The translations under genes and the position numbers were made by a program. The notes below the pieces were generated by a model. That model was not told the origin of the DNA. It was given only the letters and a program-made list of their open reading frames with translations, and did no database searches. 23,817 nucleotides of DNA, from contig CAMYNC010000047.1 of NCBI GenBank assembly GCA_947259685.1, positions 1 through 23,817 of the forward strand. Reading direction: 5' to 3'. This stretch comes from an uncultured Desulfuromonadales bacterium (GTDB lineage: Bacteria > Desulfobacterota > Desulfuromonadia > Desulfuromonadales > Geopsychrobacteraceae). This document shows positions 13,859 to 22,105 of this stretch, one piece after another; position 1 is the stretch's first letter; each line of letters opens with the position of its first letter.

Positions 13859-14072
13859 CCCCTGGTGACACTGCCCATTGGTTCCGCATTGAGCAAAAAA
13901 TCCCGGCAAGCTGAGACGTTATTGGAATCGCCTGATATGTTTAAATATGTTGACTCCCTTTGATTGGAAATTTGCAGGGTTTGGCACAGTAAAGAGCCCT
14001 CAGCGGATGATAAAACCGCAAAACAATTAAGGCCGAGACCTCATCAAAAGACAGTTAAGGATTCCTATTTTT

Positions 14073-14861
14073 ATGACTGCATCCTATCGCCCCACACCTG
14101 AGCCGGCCAGCACCCAAGGGTTTCAGGAAATATCCACTGACAGCTCCACGATGCAGGCCTGGTTGGAGGAATGGCCCAGCCGGGCAGAAGCCTTTTCCCA
14201 GCGTCATCGCCGCCCCTTGGTCATCGTCAGCTATGCCCAGAGCGTCGATGGCAGCATCGCCTCCCGCTCCCGGCAACAGCTGCTGCTGAGCAGCCAAGAA
14301 TCGATGGTGCTCACCCATCGGATCCGGGCGGCCTGCGAGGCCATCGTTGTCGGGATCAACACCGTCCTGGTCGACGACCCGCAGCTCACCGTTCGGCTGG
14401 TGGCCGGCCGCAGCCCTCAGCCGGTGGTGCTCGACACCAATCTGCGCATCCCCTTGGAGGCACGGCTGCTGGAACGCCGCCACGGTCGCTGCTGGGTCGC
14501 CAGCGACACCGAGACGCCGGCTGCGCGGATCGCGGCGATAGAGGCAAAGGCCGCCGAGATCCTACCCTGCCCCCGGGACGGGCAGAACCGGGTCGATCTT
14601 CCCCATCTTCTCAACCTTTTGGGCGAGCGCGGCATCCGCAGCGTCATGGTGGAAGGCGGGGCCCAGGTCATCACCAGTTTTTTTGAGGCCCGGCTGGTCG
14701 ACCAACTGATTGTCACCATCGCGCCCCGGTTGGTGGGGGGGCTTCCGGTGCTGGAACGGCCGGTGGGCGGCAACGGTGCCAGCCTCAACTTGACAGATGT
14801 GGTCTACGGGACCTGTGGGTCGGACATCATCCTCTGGGCCCGGCCCGATTGGAGAGATTGA
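14073..14861 (+). CDS. RibD C-terminal-type (DHFR-fold) reductase
   Basis: The family reduces the ribosylamino-pyrimidine of riboflavin synthesis or related heterocycles with NADPH, using a dihydrofolate-reductase fold. The 262-residue product has a 45-residue leader, then VSYAQSVDGSIA at about 53-63, HRIRAACEAIVVGINTVLVDD (82-102) with the strand-turn binding substrate phosphate, a RVDLPHLLNLLGERG helix, VEGGAQVITSFF (cofactor-binding GG) and DQLIVTIAPRLVGG. There is no deaminase domain, so it is not a full RibD. AAGGA lies 12 bases before the ATG, which is loose; Met27 is an alternative start. It heads a run of overlapping genes with a PTPS-like enzyme and a dehydrogenase, pointing to a pterin- or pyrimidine-related product rather than bulk riboflavin. 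Confidence 0.88.
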   Translation: MTASYRPTPEPASTQGFQEISTDSSTMQAWLEEWPSRAEAFSQRHRRPLVIVSYAQSVDGSIASRSRQQLLLSSQESMVLTHRIRAACEAIVVGINTVLVDDPQLTVRLVAGRSPQPVVLDTNLRIPLEARLLERRHGRCWVASDTETPAARIAAIEAKAAEILPCPRDGQNRVDLPHLLNLLGERGIRSVMVEGGAQVITSFFEARLVDQLIVTIAPRLVGGLPVLERPVGGNGASLNLTDVVYGTCGSDIILWARPDWRD

Positions 14862-15886
14862 TGCGACAACTGGTTTTTCAGGCCCCGGGCCGGGTGGTGG
14901 TGGAGAACAGGCCGACGCCTGTTCCCGCAGCCGATCAGCTGCTGGTGCTGACCCGCTGGTCGGCGATCAGTGCAGGGACCGAGATGCTGGTCTATCGGGG
15001 CCAGTGGCCGCATGGCCTACCGGTCGACGCGACCATCGACGCTTTGCGCGGCGAGTTTCGCTATCCCCTCACCTACGGCTATGCGGCGGTCGGCGAGGTG
15101 GTGGCGGCCGGGAGCGCTGCAGAGGATGCCTGGCTGGGCCGCCGAGTGTTCGCCTTTCAACCGCATCGGGATCATTTCTGCGCCACCCCGGCTGAGCTGT
15201 TTCCCATACCCACCGACCTCGACGACCAGACCGCGCTGCTTCTGCCGAGCATGGAAACGGCGGTCGGCCTGCTGCAGGACGGCCGCCCTCTGCTCGGGGA
15301 GAAGGTGGTGGTGCTCGGCCAGGGGATCGTCGGGCTGCTGACCACGGCGCTTCTCGCGCGGTTTCCGCTCCATTCTCTTCTCACCGTTGACTGTCACGCC
15401 CGCCGCCGAAATACGTCTCTCGCCATGGGCGCCACAGCCTCCCGGGATCCGGGGGAGCCGGACCTGCTCCAACAGCTCGGAGCGACGCCGGCCGGGGGCG
15501 GCAAGGCGGATCTGGTCTACGAGCTCTCCGGCAACCCGGCCGCCCTCGATCAGGCCATCGCCCTCGCTCGCTTCAGCGGCCGGCTGGTGATCGGTTCCTG
15601 GTACGGAGAAAAACCGGCGACGGTGGATCTTGGCTCCTGGTTTCACCGCGGCCGGCTGCAGCTGATCAGTTCGCAGGTGAGCAGCATCGAGCCGGAACTT
15701 GCCGGCCGCTGGCAGGCCGCGCGACGGTTGGAACTGGCTTGGACGATGCTGCGCCTCATCCAGCCGGCCGGCTGCATCACCCACCGGTTTCCTTTGCCGG
15801 AGGCTGCCGCCGCCTATGCCTTGATCGACCGGTCGCCGGGAGAAACCATTCAGGTGGTCCTCGATCATGGCCAGGATCGCCAATGA
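14861..15886 (+). CDS. Medium-chain dehydrogenase/reductase (zinc-alcohol-dehydrogenase-like)
   Basis: The 341-residue MDR-superfamily oxidoreductase opens with LVFQAPGRVVVENRPTP, then SAISAGTEMLVYRG, YPLTYGYAAVGEVVAAG and a Rossmann domain with VVVLGQGIVGLL at about 151-162, followed by DLVYELSGNPAALDQAIAL and FSGRLVIGSWYG. It lacks the catalytic-zinc Cys and GHE residues (GYAAVGE replaces GHE) and the four-Cys structural zinc lobe, so it resembles BchC-like or sugar/pterin-type relatives rather than a true alcohol dehydrogenase. Its ATG overlaps the RibD-like stop by one base, and its stop overlaps the next ATG by four. In this cluster it may oxidise or reduce a pathway side chain. Confidence 0.86.
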   Translation: MRQLVFQAPGRVVVENRPTPVPAADQLLVLTRWSAISAGTEMLVYRGQWPHGLPVDATIDALRGEFRYPLTYGYAAVGEVVAAGSAAEDAWLGRRVFAFQPHRDHFCATPAELFPIPTDLDDQTALLLPSMETAVGLLQDGRPLLGEKVVVLGQGIVGLLTTALLARFPLHSLLTVDCHARRRNTSLAMGATASRDPGEPDLLQQLGATPAGGGKADLVYELSGNPAALDQAIALARFSGRLVIGSWYGEKPATVDLGSWFHRGRLQLISSQVSSIEPELAGRWQAARRLELAWTMLRLIQPAGCITHRFPLPEAAAAYALIDRSPGETIQVVLDHGQDRQ

Positions 15887-16533
15887 TCCCCCTCGGTGAG
15901 GGCCGGGAACTGCTTTGCATCATACTGGCCCTGGCTTACAGTCTGCAGCTGGTCCAGGTCTGCCTGCTGCCGGTGCCTTCGTCCTTTTCGACCTGGTCGC
16001 TGCTGACCGGAGGGCAGCGCGCGGCGGACCCCGAGCCAATAGTCGCGTCAGGCGTCCGCCTCCTCCTGGTAGCGGCCGGCGCCGGCGGTGCCATGCTCGG
16101 CGCCCTGCTGCCGTTGGTGGTCTGTTTGCTTCCGACCCTCTACCCGGCGACCCTGCCAGTGTCGACCCCGGGGCCCGGGAGCCTGGTAATGGCCTGCCTG
16201 CTGCTGCTGGTTGGCAACGGGCTCAGTCTGGTGGCGGTCTTGACCCTGCGCGCCCGGGCCGCTTTCGATACCAGCGGCGAGACGGAGGTCCTGATCACCA
16301 CCGGCATCTTCCGGCTGGTCCGCCACCCGGTGCTGGTCGGGCTCGGTGCCATTTATCTCGGCTTTCTGCTGCTATTGCCGTCGGTATTGGTGGCCTTGGG
16401 CTTCGTCCTCTTCGTTATCAACGCCAGGATCCGCATGACTTATGAAGAGGCTTTGCTCGCCCGGCGGTTCGGCGCCGCCTATCGGGACTATGCGGCCCAG
16501 GTCGGGCGGCTCGGCCCGAAATGGCATTTTTAA
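15883..16533 (+). CDS. Isoprenylcysteine carboxyl methyltransferase (ICMT)-like membrane protein
   Basis: The 216-residue integral membrane protein has four or five helices. The C-terminal half shows the ICMT/NnrU-like phospholipid-methyltransferase pattern: TGIFRLVRHPVLVGLGAIYLG (the G-x-x-RHPxxxG SAM-binding block), a hydrophobic hairpin, then YEEALLARRFGAAYRDYAAQVGRLGP, typical of the E-E..L...FG..Y..Y...V.R..P end. It should methylate a membrane-embedded or prenyl-like substrate using SAM. ATG 15883 overlaps the upstream stop (ATGA). A membrane methyltransferase in this operon suggests that the pathway ends in, or passes through, a lipid-linked form. Confidence 0.85.
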   Translation: MIPLGEGRELLCIILALAYSLQLVQVCLLPVPSSFSTWSLLTGGQRAADPEPIVASGVRLLLVAAGAGGAMLGALLPLVVCLLPTLYPATLPVSTPGPGSLVMACLLLLVGNGLSLVAVLTLRARAAFDTSGETEVLITTGIFRLVRHPVLVGLGAIYLGFLLLLPSVLVALGFVLFVINARIRMTYEEALLARRFGAAYRDYAAQVGRLGPKWHF

Positions 16534-16558
16534 GAAAACAGAAAAGGAGATCAAAACC

Positions 16559-16936
16559 ATGTACAGTCTCGGCGTCCAGCGGGAATTTGTCGCCAGCCAT
16601 TACCTGGTCGGCGGCGACTGGGGAGAGGAAAACACGGAGCACCGGCACCGCTACGGGGTAGAGCTGGTGCTGGAAGCGGCGGTGCTCGATCGGCATGGCT
16701 TTCTGGTCGACATCGTCGAGGTGGAGCAGCATCTCGACGAGGTGATCGCCGGTTTCCGCGACCGGACCCTGAATGCGCTGCCGCCCTTTGCCGGTCTCAA
16801 CCCGAGCATCGAACGGTTGGCCGCTGAACTCCATAGGCAGCTGCGGGAGCGGCTCGCCGAAGCGCGCCTGGCCGCGCTGACGGTCATCGTCCGTGAGGAC
16901 AAGATTGCCTGGACCTCCTACCGGGACACCTGCTGA
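16559..16936 (+). CDS. PTPS/QueD-family (6-pyruvoyl- or 6-carboxy-tetrahydropterin synthase-like) protein without the catalytic Cys
   Basis: The fold is a small tunnelling (T-fold) protein of 125 residues. The zinc ligands are recognisable: His14 (VASHYL) and His28-x-His30 in EHRHRYGVEL. An Asp51 region, NPSIERLAAELH (family N-P-T-x-E-N-x-A), and Glu113 in VIVREDK follow, all in PTPS order. However, the position before the H-x-H pair that holds the catalytic Cys in PTPS and QueD is GGDWGEENTEH, with no cysteine; the only Cys is the last residue. It may therefore catalyse a different step on 7,8-dihydroneopterin-triphosphate or another substrate. AAAAGGAGA precedes the ATG; it lies 25 bases after the methyltransferase, and its stop overlaps the GT4 start by one base. 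Confidence 0.86.
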   Translation: MYSLGVQREFVASHYLVGGDWGEENTEHRHRYGVELVLEAAVLDRHGFLVDIVEVEQHLDEVIAGFRDRTLNALPPFAGLNPSIERLAAELHRQLRERLAEARLAALTVIVREDKIAWTSYRDTC

Positions 16937-18078
16937 TGCGAATCGGACTGGTGATCTACGGCCACCTGGACACCCTCACCGGCGGCTACCTCTATGACCG
17001 GATCATGGCCGAGGCCCTGGTGGCACGGGGGCACCAGGTTGAGGTGGTGAACCTTGCGAACGGTTCCTACCTGGATCGGCTCCGGCAGGGGTTTTCGCCG
17101 CTGCTCAGGGCGCGGCTGCGGGACGGCGGTTTCGACCTGCTGCTCCAGGACGAACTCTGCCACCCCTCGCTCTTCCAGGTGAACCGGCGGCTCCGGCAAA
17201 GCGGCGGCCCGCCGACGGTCGCCATTGTCCACCAGGTGCTCTGCGACGAGCCGCGCGGCCGCGGGCTGAACCGGTTCTATAGCCTGGCCGAACGCCGCTA
17301 TCTCGCCTCGGTGGATGGTTTTGTTTTCAACTCCCGGACCACCCGGCGAACGGTAGAGACCCTGCTCGGCGGGGAGCGGCCCCATGTTGTTGCCTTTCCG
17401 GCGGGGGATCGGTTCGGCCGGCCGCTCGTCCGGGAGCTGGTCCGGGCGCGGGGGCAGCAGCCGGGGCCGCTGGAACTGCTGTTCCTGGGCAATGTCATTC
17501 CCCGCAAGGGCCTGCCGCCTCTGCTCGAGGCGCTGGCCACTGCGGAGCGGGGCAGCTGGCGGCTGGCGGTGGCGGGTAGCGAGGACTTCGACCGCGGTTA
17601 TGCGGCCGAGGCGCGGCGGCTGGCTGGCCGGCTGGGGCTCGCCGATGTGGTCCGTTTTCTCGGTCCGCTGCAGGGCGAAGATCTCCGGCGGCGGCTGACC
17701 GCGAGCCATCTGTTTTGCATGCCCTATGCCTACGAGGGGTTCGGGATCGCCATCCTCGAGGCGATGGCTTTCGGACTGCCGGCGCTCGGCAGCGCTGCGG
17801 GCGCGGCCGGCGAGACCATCACGAATGGGGTCAACGGCTTTCTGCTGGCGCCTGACGACCGCAAGGGTTTGGCGCCGCTGCTTGCCGGTCTCCATCAGGA
17901 CCGCCGGCGCCTGGTGGAAATGGCTGCCGCGGCGCTAGCGACCTTCGAGAACCGACCCGGCTGGCAGGAGGGCGCCGCCGCCATCGAGCGCTTCCTCCTG
18001 GAGATGGCATCCGGTCGGAAATCTGTGGCGGCAGGGGGGGGAGGCCACCAGCATCCAGGCACGGAGGGCCCAGAGTGA
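16936..18078 (+). CDS. Glycosyltransferase family 4 (GT-B fold)
   Basis: The 380-residue retaining glycosyltransferase adds a sugar from a nucleotide-sugar donor. The N-terminal Rossmann domain starts IGLVIYGHLDTLTGGYLYDRI (with the acceptor-side GG). The C-terminal donor domain has LLFLGNVIPRKGLPPLLEAL and then EGFGIAILEAMAFGLPALGS, the E-x7-E motif of GT4. There is no membrane helix, so it acts at the cytoplasmic face. Its start overlaps the PTPS-like stop (TGATG) and its stop overlaps the next GTG, so it is firmly in the operon. The sugar and acceptor are unknown; pteridine glycosides made by cyanobacterial and green-sulfur-bacterial glycosyltransferases are one precedent. The C-terminus has a low-complexity glycine patch (a G-rich run near 18034). 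Confidence 0.9.
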   Translation: MRIGLVIYGHLDTLTGGYLYDRIMAEALVARGHQVEVVNLANGSYLDRLRQGFSPLLRARLRDGGFDLLLQDELCHPSLFQVNRRLRQSGGPPTVAIVHQVLCDEPRGRGLNRFYSLAERRYLASVDGFVFNSRTTRRTVETLLGGERPHVVAFPAGDRFGRPLVRELVRARGQQPGPLELLFLGNVIPRKGLPPLLEALATAERGSWRLAVAGSEDFDRGYAAEARRLAGRLGLADVVRFLGPLQGEDLRRRLTASHLFCMPYAYEGFGIAILEAMAFGLPALGSAAGAAGETITNGVNGFLLAPDDRKGLAPLLAGLHQDRRRLVEMAAAALATFENRPGWQEGAAAIERFLLEMASGRKSVAAGGGGHQHPGTEGPE

Positions 18079-19037
18079 AACCGAAAAATCTTGACGAGGG
18101 AGCGGCGCCTGTCATGGTTAGCGAAGGCATTTCCGCGGAAGACCACTATCCCCGGTACCTGGCGGCAAAAAAATCGGTAGACGATCGGGCCCTCAATCGA
18201 CCCGTCTGGCAGCGCCTGCAGCAACAGCTGCGGGCACGACCCGGCAGCAAGCCGCTGCGGATTCTCGAACTGGGCGCCGGCATCGGCACCATGATCGAAC
18301 GGGTGGTGGATTGGGGGCTGGTCACCGGCGATACGGTCTATCTGGCCGTTGACCGGGAGCCGGCGCATCTGCAGGCGGCTCGCCGGCGGCTCAGTGACTG
18401 GGCGGAGCAGCGGGGAGACCGGCTGGTTTGGAGGAGCGAAGAAAAAGGCCGGCTCCGCCTTGCCCAGGGAGAAGTCACCCTAACCCTGCAAGTGACCGGG
18501 GTCGAAGAGCTGGCCGGACAATCGGGACCGGCGGAGTTCGATCTCCTCATCGCCCATGCCCTGCTCGACCTGGTCGATTTTCGCGCTCTCTTGTCGCGCC
18601 TGCTGCCGCGCCTGAAAGCCGGCTGCCTGCTCTATCTCAGCTGCAACTTCGATGGTGAGACCGTCTTTTTGCCTGAATATCCCGGCCGGAACGAGTCGAT
18701 CATCCTCGAGCGCTATCACGCTTCCATGGATGCCCGGGTCGCAGGCGCCAGCCGAACCGGTCGGCACCTGCTCGATTTTCTCTGCCGAGCAGGGCTGCCG
18801 GTGCTGGCCGCCGGCAGTTCCGACTGGGTCGTCCATCCGATAGCGGGGCAGTATCCTGGTGATGAAGCCTTCTTTTTGCAGATGATGATCGCCACGGTGG
18901 CAGAGGAACTGGCCAAGGCCGAGCCGCCGGACGGGCTCGCGGCCTGGTCCGCCGCCCGCCGCCAGCAGCTCACCCGGGGGGAGTTGATCTTCCTTGCCCG
19001 GCACCTGGATCTTCTGGCAGAGAAGCAGCTGCCCTGA
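18075..19037 (+). CDS. Class I SAM-dependent methyltransferase
   Basis: The 320-residue enzyme has a Rossmann-type SAM-binding motif, ILELGAGIGTMIERVV at about 63-78, followed by a YLAVDREPAHLQAARRRL acidic-loop block and FDLLIAHALLDLVDF. The lead-in ISAEDHYPRYLAAKKSVDDRALNRPVW is typical of small-molecule methyltransferases next to glycosyltransferases. It starts at GTG 18075, overlapping the GT4 stop by four bases, and is the last clear gene of the six-gene operon. The substrate is not identifiable; a methyl group on a sugar, a pterin ring or a lipid head is possible. Confidence 0.85.
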   Translation: MKPKNLDEGAAPVMVSEGISAEDHYPRYLAAKKSVDDRALNRPVWQRLQQQLRARPGSKPLRILELGAGIGTMIERVVDWGLVTGDTVYLAVDREPAHLQAARRRLSDWAEQRGDRLVWRSEEKGRLRLAQGEVTLTLQVTGVEELAGQSGPAEFDLLIAHALLDLVDFRALLSRLLPRLKAGCLLYLSCNFDGETVFLPEYPGRNESIILERYHASMDARVAGASRTGRHLLDFLCRAGLPVLAAGSSDWVVHPIAGQYPGDEAFFLQMMIATVAEELAKAEPPDGLAAWSAARRQQLTRGELIFLARHLDLLAEKQLP

Positions 19038-19054
19038 AGGACCTGCTTGCGGCC

Positions 19055-19156
19055 ATGCGTCTCGGTGGTGACCTGCTCAATGTCGACTCTCCGGCCGAGC
19101 GGCTCCTCGCCTCAAAGCAGCCGCCGCTGGCCGCTGCCGCTCACGATTGGTATTAG
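19055..19156 (+). CDS. Possible 33-aa small protein at the operon end
   Basis: An ATG 17 bases after the methyltransferase stop opens a 33-residue frame starting MRLGGDLLNVDSP and ending LAAAAHDWY. The same frame is also open upstream of this ATG. Codons stay GC-rich as in the operon, while composition drops right after its TAG. GAAGGA lies about 13 bases upstream, too far for a good ribosome site. It could be the start of a lost next gene, a small peptide, or chance. Confidence 0.25.
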   Translation: MRLGGDLLNVDSPAERLLASKQPPLAAAAHDWY

Positions 19157-19295
19157 GAGAAGAAGGCAAGGCTCTGGAAAGATAGGTTTTCTGGCAATGA
19201 AGAATCTTGCTTTTGTATGACGAAAAATCCATAAACTTGACGGCTAATCCGTAGAAACGGGGTAGAACCCGGCAAAACTAAACCGCTAAGTTGGG

Positions 19296-19880
19296 TCAGT
19301 GATCTAAAGGAACTGTTACAGAAAATGCTCCCCTCACCATTCCCAATTGATAACCAGTTGCCGGATCATGTGGGTAGATTGCCTTAATCAATGAGGCGGC
19401 TTGCGGATGCAACTTTTTGCTATCACCATGACAGTTAAGGCAGACCTCTTCCGTTCCGATTGCTTTTAAGAAACGATAGTGCCTGGAACCGTCTTGATAA
19501 GTCACGGTTTCAGCATGAGCCAGAGTGCCCAGGTCTTTTCCTCTGGTCGCTTCTTTATCAAACCCAAGAAGAACCGCTCGCTCCCATGCATCCGGAATAT
19601 CTAGAGGATTACGCGCTTTCAAACTAACTCTTCGGATCTTCCAGCCGGTTTCTCGTGACAAGCGGACAGAGATTTCCGGAGCTTTTTCAGCACAAACAGG
19701 GATAGCATTTGGGGGTCCTCCGCTTTTCATGACTTTTTGTAATTCATTTTTGAGTTCTTTGCCAAAAGATTGAATAACACTGACGACTTCCTGTTTGCTC
19801 GGAGCGTCTTCGGCCATAGCTGTTGTTCCCAATAAAATGACAATTGCGGTAAATGCCAAAAATCTTTTTGAAAATCGCAT
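19296..19880 (-). CDS. Periplasmic c-type haem protein, DUF3365 (Tll0287-like)
   Basis: The 194-residue protein has a signal peptide (cleavage likely after AMA at 23) and one haem c site, CLNCH at 147-151, in the EEVCLNCHGD context typical of DUF3365/Tll0287 proteins. It also matches the family at the early PVCAEKAPEISVRLSRETGW block and at WKIRRVSLKARNPLD. Such domains bind haem in the periplasm and act as electron carriers or redox/gas sensors. The start has GGTGGGAG upstream and a TTGACA promoter. It stands alone, convergent with the methyltransferase operon. Confidence 0.88.
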   Translation of the reverse strand: MRFSKRFLAFTAIVILLGTTAMAEDAPSKQEVVSVIQSFGKELKNELQKVMKSGGPPNAIPVCAEKAPEISVRLSRETGWKIRRVSLKARNPLDIPDAWERAVLLGFDKEATRGKDLGTLAHAETVTYQDGSRHYRFLKAIGTEEVCLNCHGDSKKLHPQAASLIKAIYPHDPATGYQLGMVRGAFSVTVPLDH

Positions 19881-19921
19881 GATTCTCCCACCTATTTTCG
19901 CCCAAAACTACACTTGCTACC

Positions 19922-19951
19922 GTAGTATGACAGGCCTTGCTTCTCTGTCAA
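19922..19951 (-). promoter_or_regulatory. Predicted sigma-70 promoter of the DUF3365 gene
   Basis: On the minus strand a perfect TTGACA (19951-19946) is followed after 17-18 bases by ATACTA/TACTAC, about 40 bases before the ATG. This is a good housekeeping match. Confidence 0.55.
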
Positions 19952-20339
19952 TCGTATTGCCTATTGATACCTAACAAGGAAACCTCTGATGTTAACCAGG
20001 GGAGGAATTTGCCGCTTGAGGAAGAAGGCATTCTCCTCTGCCAGGTGAACTATGGTGGATATCGTCTATACTGATGAATCATATCGGCCAAGCAAATTAC
20101 CCTGCGGTTTGCTGCCCGAAGTATCGTAAAGATTTTTGACCTGGGACGCGAACTGAAGGATTTCTGTCATGGGAGTTGGGATTTTGTCGACCGCGGCTTA
20201 TCGGCTTACGGACGAAGATCGGCGGCGGAAGGCCGGATCTTAGCATTGCAGGTGGGATCCCCGAAAAAACAATTTCCTATCAAGCTCCTGGCAACTATCA
20301 ACGCAGCGACACTGTTCAGTACAGGTGGAATAAACCTTT
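19952..20339. other. Intergenic region upstream of the SRPBCC operon
   Basis: No convincing gene. A plus-strand frame open from about 20075 to 20409 (SIVKIFDLGRELKDF and more) has no start with a ribosome site and overlaps the SRPBCC gene, so it may be an eroded gene. CTGT-TCAGT-ACAG at about 20310-20323, just upstream of the SRPBCC start, is a small palindrome that could be an operator. Confidence 0.35.
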
Positions 20340-20828
20340 ATGCCCCACTTTTATTACGAATCCACCATTCAGGCATCTGCCACTCTGGTGTTTGACTGGC
20401 ACCACGACCCCGCCGCCATCGAAAAACTCACTCCACCATGGGAGCCTGTCACGGTAGTGGGCACACCCGCGCGTATCGATGAAAACGGTTCACGCACCAC
20501 CTTAAAAATCTCCATGCTCGGTGTCATTCCCTTGTATTGGGAAGCGGAACACCGAAATTACCAACCAGGCCAGTCTTTTCAGGATGTGCAGATTCGTGGC
20601 CCTTTTGCCCTGTGGTGCCATACCCATTCGGTAGAACCGATAGATGAGCGCACCTGCAAGTATATTGACAGTATTGAATACAAAGTGCCCATCGGTTGGT
20701 TGGGAGAGTTGCTTGGCGGGTGGCTGGTACGCCAAAAACTCAACAAAATGTTTACCTACCGTCACCAAGTGGTGAAAAAGGAATGCGAAGGCTTGGCCGC
20801 TGCCAGGGGCGAAGGGAGTCACGCCTGA
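20340..20828 (+). CDS. SRPBCC (START/Bet v1-like) ligand-binding protein
   Basis: The 162-residue protein has the helix-grip fold pattern of SRPBCC proteins, which bind hydrophobic ligands in a cavity. It opens [39 protein letters not shown], the usual strand-helix-helix start of this subgroup, and continues with [19 protein letters not shown] and a long C-terminal helix [13 protein letters not shown]. No enzyme motif is visible. ATG 20340 has a weak GGTGGA upstream; its stop overlaps the next ATG by one base. Proteins of this subgroup often sit beside FAD-dependent oxidoreductases and photolyase or CarH/LitR-type genes. Confidence 0.83.
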   Translation: MPHFYYESTIQASATLVFDWHHDPAAIEKLTPPWEPVTVVGTPARIDENGSRTTLKISMLGVIPLYWEAEHRNYQPGQSFQDVQIRGPFALWCHTHSVEPIDERTCKYIDSIEYKVPIGWLGELLGGWLVRQKLNKMFTYRHQVVKKECEGLAAARGEGSHA

Positions 20829-22105
20829 TGAGCGCGACCAAAACCTCGCCAACAGCTGATGTGATTGTCGTGGGGGCCGGGGTTGCAGGCCTGTGTGCGG
20901 CACAAGATTTGATCCGCGCCGGGCAACAGGTCACTGTGCTCGAAGCCTCGGATCGGGTCGGTGGCCGTGTGGCCACCGATGTGGTGGAAGGATTCCGGCT
21001 GGACCGGGGCTTTCAGGTGTGGTTGTCGTCTTACCCGGAAGGTCAGCAGCGGTTGGACTCCCGGGCTTTGGGGCTGAAATCGTTTTCCAGCGGGGCGCGA
21101 CTTCGCATTCACGGCAAATGGCATACGGTGGCAGACCCTCTTCGTCACCCGAAATATGCTCTGGGCAGCCTGCTGGCGCCATTAGGCACCCGGGCTGATA
21201 AGTTGAGAGTACTGCGTTTTAAACAGCAAATGCTGGCCAGCACCATCGAGCAGATTCTCGATGCCAGCCAGCCTGACGAAAGCAGTTCCGAGTATCTGGC
21301 CCGTTTTGGGTTTAGCAAAGCCATCATTGCAAGGTTTTTTCGGCCCTTTTACAGTGGTATTTTTCTCGAGCCAAACCTGGCCACCGAGGCGCGGCTGCTG
21401 AAATTTACCTATAAAATGTTTGCCAGCGGCCAGGCGACCCTGCCAGCTGAGGGCATGGCGGCGATTCCTGCCCAGTTGGCCGAACCTGTGAATGAGTTTA
21501 TTCGGCTGAATACTCGGGTACAGGCAATCACACCCACATCGGTCGTCCTGGATAACGGCGAGACCCTTACCGCCAAGGCAACGTTATTGGCTACCGATCC
21601 CTGGCACGCCGATGCGTTACTCAATTCCGCTAACGCCCCACCGGAGCGGACAACCAATGCCACGACCTGTCTCTACTTTAAAGCAAAATCGGTCCCGCCC
21701 CATGCCGGGTTTCTCCATCTGAATGGTGATGGGGACGGACCAATCAATCATCTCTGCTTTCCGAGCGTGGTACAGCCGAGCTATGCCCCGGTCGGTGCCC
21801 ACTTGATCTCGGTTTCCCTGCTTGGGGTGCAGCCGGGTAATGCAATAGTGAAAGACGTCCAGCGTCAGTTAGTGGCGTGGTTTGGTCCCATGGCTGAGGA
21901 ATGGATCTGGCTGAAAACCTGCATGGTTCGCCAGGCGCTGCCTGCGATGTTGCCGAACCGGCCATTACTGCCGGTCGGGCAGCACCCCAGTGGGGTGTAC
22001 CTGTGCGGCGATGGTTGCGAAACCCCATCTCTGAACGGGGCCATGGCCACGGCACGTCGAGCTGCATTAGAAATTAACCAGAAGTTAGGGGTGGCATCCT
22101 CGTGA
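20828..22105 (+). CDS. FAD-dependent oxidoreductase (amine oxidase / phytoene-desaturase-like)
   Basis: The 425-residue flavoprotein is of the amine-oxidase/carotenoid-desaturase superfamily. The dinucleotide-binding motif is [14 protein letters not shown] with [14 protein letters not shown] (GxGxxG, the ribose-binding Glu and the GGR block). A late [23 protein letters not shown] is the C-terminal FAD contact. [14 protein letters not shown] and [21 protein letters not shown] match the family found beside SRPBCC proteins and photolyases. The substrate is unknown; a fatty acid or isoprenoid is a guess. I chose ATG 20828, which overlaps the SRPBCC stop; an upstream open frame to 20696 has no support. 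Confidence 0.9.
   Translation: MSATKTSPTADVIVVGAGVAGLCAAQDLIRAGQQVTVLEASDRVGGRVATDVVEGFRLDRGFQVWLSSYPEGQQRLDSRALGLKSFSSGARLRIHGKWHTVADPLRHPKYALGSLLAPLGTRADKLRVLRFKQQMLASTIEQILDASQPDESSSEYLARFGFSKAIIARFFRPFYSGIFLEPNLATEARLLKFTYKMFASGQATLPAEGMAAIPAQLAEPVNEFIRLNTRVQAITPTSVVLDNGETLTAKATLLATDPWHADALLNSANAPPERTTNATTCLYFKAKSVPPHAGFLHLNGDGDGPINHLCFPSVVQPSYAPVGAHLISVSLLGVQPGNAIVKDVQRQLVAWFGPMAEEWIWLKTCMVRQALPAMLPNRPLLPVGQHPSGVYLCGDGCETPSLNGAMATARRAALEINQKLGVASS

Noticed and set aside
19235..19290. Stretch resembling a c-di-GMP (GEMM) riboswitch
   Set aside because: The core (GCAAAGCC and second stem) is not conserved, and it lies downstream of, not before, any gene in the right orientation.
20176..20457. 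Plus-strand frame overlapping the SRPBCC start
   Set aside because: Composition is irregular and it overlaps a well-supported gene in another frame.
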